A stretch of DNA of 35,212 nucleotides. It comes from Pedobacter sp. (GTDB lineage Bacteria > Bacteroidota > Bacteroidia > Sphingobacteriales > Sphingobacteriaceae). The notes beneath the pieces were generated by a model. The model did not search any database and was not told the DNA's origin. It saw only the letters and a program-made list of their open reading frames with translations. The stretch is taken from assembly GCF_031119335.1 (NCBI RefSeq), contig NZ_JAVHXT010000026.1, positions 1 to 35,212 of the forward strand, given 5' to 3'. Position numbers and translations under genes: made by a program. This document shows positions 33,143-35,212 of the stretch, one piece after another (within the stretch, counting starts at the first letter, position 1; every line of letters begins with the position of its first letter).

Positions 33143-33200
33143 ATATAATTCTTCAGGTTTTCTAACATTAACCTTTAAACCAATATAAGAATTAAACATC

Positions 33201-33860
33201 ATGAAATTTTTTATCGACACTGCTAATCTTGACCAAATTAAAGAAGCACAAGATTTAGGCGTACTAGATGGCGTAACTACCAACCCAAGTTTAATGGCCA
33301 AAGAAGGCATTACCGGCGATGACAATGTAATTAACCACTATAAAGCCATTTGCGACATTGTTGATGACAATGTAAGCGCTGAGGTAATTGCTACAGATTA
33401 CGAAGGTATTATTAAAGAGGGTGAAGCTTTAGCTGCTTTAAATTCTAAAATCGTGGTTAAAGTACCCATGATTAAAGAAGGTCTAAAAGCCATCAAATAT
33501 TTTAGTAGTAAAGGAATTAGAACCAACTGTACTTTGATCTTCTCTCCTGCTCAAGCTTTATTGGCAGCAAAAGCTGGTGCAACCTACGTATCTCCATTTT
33601 TAGGCAGATTAGATGATATTTCTACTGATGGCTTAACTTTAATTGAAGATATTCGCTTGATTTTTGACAACTACGGATTTGAAACTCAGATTTTAGCTGC
33701 TTCGATCCGCGGCCCTTTACATATTGTAGCTTGTGCTAAAATTGGTGCAGATGTAATTACTGCTCCTCTTTCTGCGATTACAGGTTTACTAAAGCACCCA
33801 TTAACTGATAGCGGCTTAGCAACTTTCTTGGCAGACCATGCTAAGGCAAGCGGAAAATAA
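33201..33860 (+). CDS. tal: Transaldolase of the Fsa/TalC class
   Basis: A 219-residue (beta/alpha)8 aldolase of the small decameric or pentameric class. Transaldolase moves a dihydroxyacetone unit between sugar phosphates in the non-oxidative pentose phosphate pathway. MKFFIDTANLDQIKEA, DGVTTNPSLMAKEG and the Schiff-base segment KIVVKVPM (Lys87) are clear, as is the block YVSPFLGRLDDIS. Phe133 in that block sits where fructose-6-phosphate aldolases have Tyr, which favours true transaldolase over FSA activity (known from mutant work on transaldolase B). Cytoplasmic. It has its own terminator; no exact -7 element lies directly before it, so it may partly depend on read-through from the SRP RNA promoter. 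Confidence 0.95.
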   Translation: MKFFIDTANLDQIKEAQDLGVLDGVTTNPSLMAKEGITGDDNVINHYKAICDIVDDNVSAEVIATDYEGIIKEGEALAALNSKIVVKVPMIKEGLKAIKYFSSKGIRTNCTLIFSPAQALLAAKAGATYVSPFLGRLDDISTDGLTLIEDIRLIFDNYGFETQILAASIRGPLHIVACAKIGADVITAPLSAITGLLKHPLTDSGLATFLADHAKASGK

Positions 33861-33875
33861 AGCTAACAAACATAC

Positions 33876-33911
33876 AAAAGGCCCTTAGTCGAAAGATTTA
33901 AGGGCTTTTTT
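33876..33911 (+). terminator. Rho-independent terminator of the transaldolase gene
   Basis: GGCCCTTA pairs with TAAGGGCT (one G-U pair), extended by A-T pairs on both flanks, with an 11-base loop and a T run. It begins about 16 bases after the stop codon. Confidence 0.9.
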
Positions 33912-33959
33912 ATGCGCTCAAAATTCATTAAAGTCATCCAATTTTATATCTTTAACTAT

Positions 33960-34787
33960 ATGAGACATTTTTTATTAGGATTATTCACGGCTGTTTTGTT
34001 TGCAGGAAGCATTAAAGCTCAGACAAAAAATTTAGAAAAGATTTGGGAAGCAAAGGAAGATCTACCGATACCAGAGTCTGTGCTTTATAAAGGCGACACC
34101 AAAGAATTATACGTGAGTTTAATTGATGGTGTAGGGAATGTAAAAGATGGTAAAGGTGGCATTGCAATACTTAACCTAGACGGCACCATGAAGAATGCGA
34201 ATTGGGTAACCGGACTGAACGCTCCCAAAGGATTAGCCGTTTTTAAAAACACTTTGTACGTAGCCGATATTACTGCAGTTGTTAGCATTGATTTACCTAC
34301 AGGCAAGGTAAAAAACAAGCTAGAAATTGACGAAGCCGTTTTTTTAAATGACCTTACCGTAGATAACAATGGAACACTTTACGCTTCTGACACTCGTACC
34401 AATAAAATCTATCAAATAAAGAACAACCGTTACGAGCTTTATATTGAGAATGCCACTAGTGCAAATGGTTTAAAATGGATAAATAAAGATTTGTTCGTAT
34501 TAGCTGGAACAGAGCTGTGGAAAATAGATAGCAAAAAGCAGATTACTATTGTAGCCAAGGGATTAGAGAAAGTTGGTGACGGTTTAGAGCCAATTGGCAA
34601 TGGTGAATTTATAGCTACTTGCTGGGCAGGCATTATTTATCATATAAAGAAAGACGGTTCCATTGAGAAATTACAAGATGTACAAGGCAAAATGAACACC
34701 GCAGACCTTGGTTACAACCCTCAGAAAAGAATTATTTATATTCCCACATTTAACCAAAACAGTGTAATTGCTTACCAGTTAAAGTAG
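33960..34787 (+). CDS. Secreted SMP-30/gluconolactonase-like beta-propeller protein
   Basis: A 275-residue protein with a signal peptide (MRHFLLGLFTAVLFAGSIKAQ), so periplasmic or secreted. The rest is a six-bladed propeller in style: repeated short blades with patterns such as PESVLYKGDTKELYVSLIDG, APKGLAVFKNTLYVADITAV, LNDLTVDNNGTLYASDTRTN and ANGLKWINKDLFVLAGTELW. The central-cavity Asn/Asp residues of the SMP-30 family (NDLTVD, NGL, GDGLE) appear to be present, so a metal-dependent lactonase or esterase is possible but unproven. Start: an upstream in-frame ATG lies right at the transaldolase terminator and would bury the signal peptide, so the ATG giving MRHFLL is chosen. A -7-like TATCTTTA ends only 5 bases before it, implying an almost leaderless message. 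Confidence 0.8.
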   Translation: MRHFLLGLFTAVLFAGSIKAQTKNLEKIWEAKEDLPIPESVLYKGDTKELYVSLIDGVGNVKDGKGGIAILNLDGTMKNANWVTGLNAPKGLAVFKNTLYVADITAVVSIDLPTGKVKNKLEIDEAVFLNDLTVDNNGTLYASDTRTNKIYQIKNNRYELYIENATSANGLKWINKDLFVLAGTELWKIDSKKQITIVAKGLEKVGDGLEPIGNGEFIATCWAGIIYHIKKDGSIEKLQDVQGKMNTADLGYNPQKRIIYIPTFNQNSVIAYQLK

Positions 34788-34804
34788 GTACGTTGGCTAC
34801 CTTC

Positions 34805-35035
34805 TTATTCCGCTTGGAATGCTGAAGCCAGTTCTTTTAGTTGCTCTGCAGAAATCTCGTTAGGATTGCGATATTGTTTCTCTAGCAATTCTTGCGCAAT
34901 CGAGATCTTACCGCTGGTAGTTCTTATCAAAATAATACCATCTTCTACAGTATTAGAGATATATCTACCAACCTGACGATTGATGTATGAAAAACGGAGC
35001 ACTAATTCGTGAAAAATAAATACTGGATAGTTCAT
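34805..35035 (-). CDS. Small protein of unknown function
   Basis: A 76-residue protein I do not recognise. It has no signal peptide or membrane helix. A beta-rich first half (MNYPVFIFHELVLRFSYINR, then DGIILIRTTSGKISI) leads to a charged helical tail (AQELLEKQYR, ISAEQLKELASAFQ). TACCTTTA, one mismatch from the -7 consensus, ends 5 bases before the ATG. The gene is convergent with the propeller gene (17 bases between stops) and stands alone. Codon use looks like that of its neighbours. It may be a real conserved small gene or a chance frame; the coherent secondary-structure pattern and promoter favour the first. Confidence 0.6.
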   Translation of the reverse strand: MNYPVFIFHELVLRFSYINRQVGRYISNTVEDGIILIRTTSGKISIAQELLEKQYRNPNEISAEQLKELASAFQAE

Positions 35036-35129
35036 ACATTAAAGGTATGCACTCAATGTTAACTTAATGTTAAGTAGAAATAAATAAAAGATTAACACTT
35101 CAGCGGCATCAAAAACAAGTATAAACAAA

Positions 35130-35157
35130 AAAAGCCTCAGATTTCTCTGAGGCTTTT
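35130..35157 (-). terminator. Rho-independent terminator after the tRNA-Lys gene
   Basis: Perfect 12-bp stem (AAAAGCCTCAGA / TCTGAGGCTTTT) with a 4-base loop. On the minus strand a run of T follows. It lies 3 bases after the tRNA's 3' end. Confidence 0.9.
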
Positions 35158-35159
35158 TG

Positions 35160-35212
35160 TGATCCCGCTGGGATTCGAACCCAGGACCACTACATTAAAA
35201 GTGTAATGCTCT
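35160..35212 (-). tRNA. tRNA-Lys (anticodon UUU), 3' part; gene runs past the window edge
   Basis: On the minus strand: the end of the D arm (AGAGC), an anticodon stem TTACA/TGTAG around loop CTTTTAA (anticodon TTT, lysine), a 5-base variable loop, T arm CTGGG-TTCGAAT-CCCAG, the acceptor 3' strand CGGGATC and discriminator A. The 3' CCA is not encoded (the next bases are CAAA). The 5' acceptor and most of the D arm lie outside the window. Confidence 0.93.

Larger units (their letters stand above)
32515..33200. other. Intergenic region between the sensor kinase and the transaldolase (686 bases)
   Basis: From left to right: the kinase promoter (minus strand), about 370 bases of AT-rich DNA in which I see nothing (32600-32967), then on the plus strand a promoter and the SRP RNA gene, and a second hairpin element ahead of the transaldolase start. 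Confidence 0.75.

Noticed and set aside
32924..33325. Open frames on both strands crossing 32973-33188 (71 codons plus) and 32924-33325 (133 codons minus)
   Set aside because: They coincide with the SRP RNA gene, its hairpin neighbour and the start of the transaldolase gene. Their open length follows from those sequences, and the peptides have no protein-like pattern.
33912..33959. Upstream ATG for the SMP-30-like protein
   Set aside because: It lies at the end of the transaldolase terminator and would place 16 residues before a clear signal peptide.

Overview
The window reads as chromosomal DNA of a Bacteroidota bacterium, most likely Sphingobacteriaceae (Pedobacter-like). The evidence is a SusC/SusD pair with a DUF5689 lipoprotein, AT-rich DNA without strong Shine-Dalgarno sites, promoters of the Bacteroidota type (TAnnTTTG at -7), a reporter-type sensor kinase paired with a LytTR regulator, and dispersed inverted repeats of the kind common in this phylum. 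The genus is inferred from overall protein character, not from a search.

Layout. Positions 1-6.9 kb (minus strand) hold a nutrient-uptake operon: SusC, SusD, a DUF5689 lipoprotein, then, past a terminator, the start of a secreted protein that shares a domain with the DUF5689 protein. No enzyme is visible in it, so its substrate is unknown. Positions 7.2-12.1 kb are a complete glycerol locus: a GlpR-like DeoR repressor divergent from glpD-glpK-glpF. Positions 12.1-16.2 kb (minus) carry a membrane hybrid histidine kinase and an overlapping three-gene operon (CDF metal exporter, NUDIX hydrolase, CPBP protease). Positions 16.4-18.6 kb (plus) carry a class I aminotransferase and a DUF6364-PIN toxin-antitoxin pair lying between repeat elements. 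Next come a MacB/FtsX-type permease (minus) and queA and ispD (plus).

Positions 22.4-28.4 kb (minus) hold gltB-gltD, glutamate synthase, with a clear terminator and an AT-rich upstream region containing a perfect 11-base-arm palindrome. Positions 28.9-32.5 kb (minus) are a two-component operon (propeller sensor kinase plus LytTR response regulator). Around 33.0 kb (plus) a non-coding gene is recognisable: the small bacterial SRP RNA (4.5S, ffs), with the diagnostic GGAA-capped apical stem and conserved loop; it precedes a transaldolase of the Fsa/TalC class. The window ends with an SMP-30-like beta-propeller protein, a small unknown protein, and a tRNA-Lys (UUU) cut by the window edge.

Most genes are ordinary chromosomal functions. 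The parts that deserve a second look lie between genes: the SRP RNA, the palindrome and direct repeat upstream of gltB, the paired TACGTAAC sites before the toxin-antitoxin genes, four families of dispersed repeats, and several genes whose promoter lies almost against the start codon. I found no CRISPR array, transposase, integrase or prophage gene, and no clear evidence of a wholly new multi-gene system.
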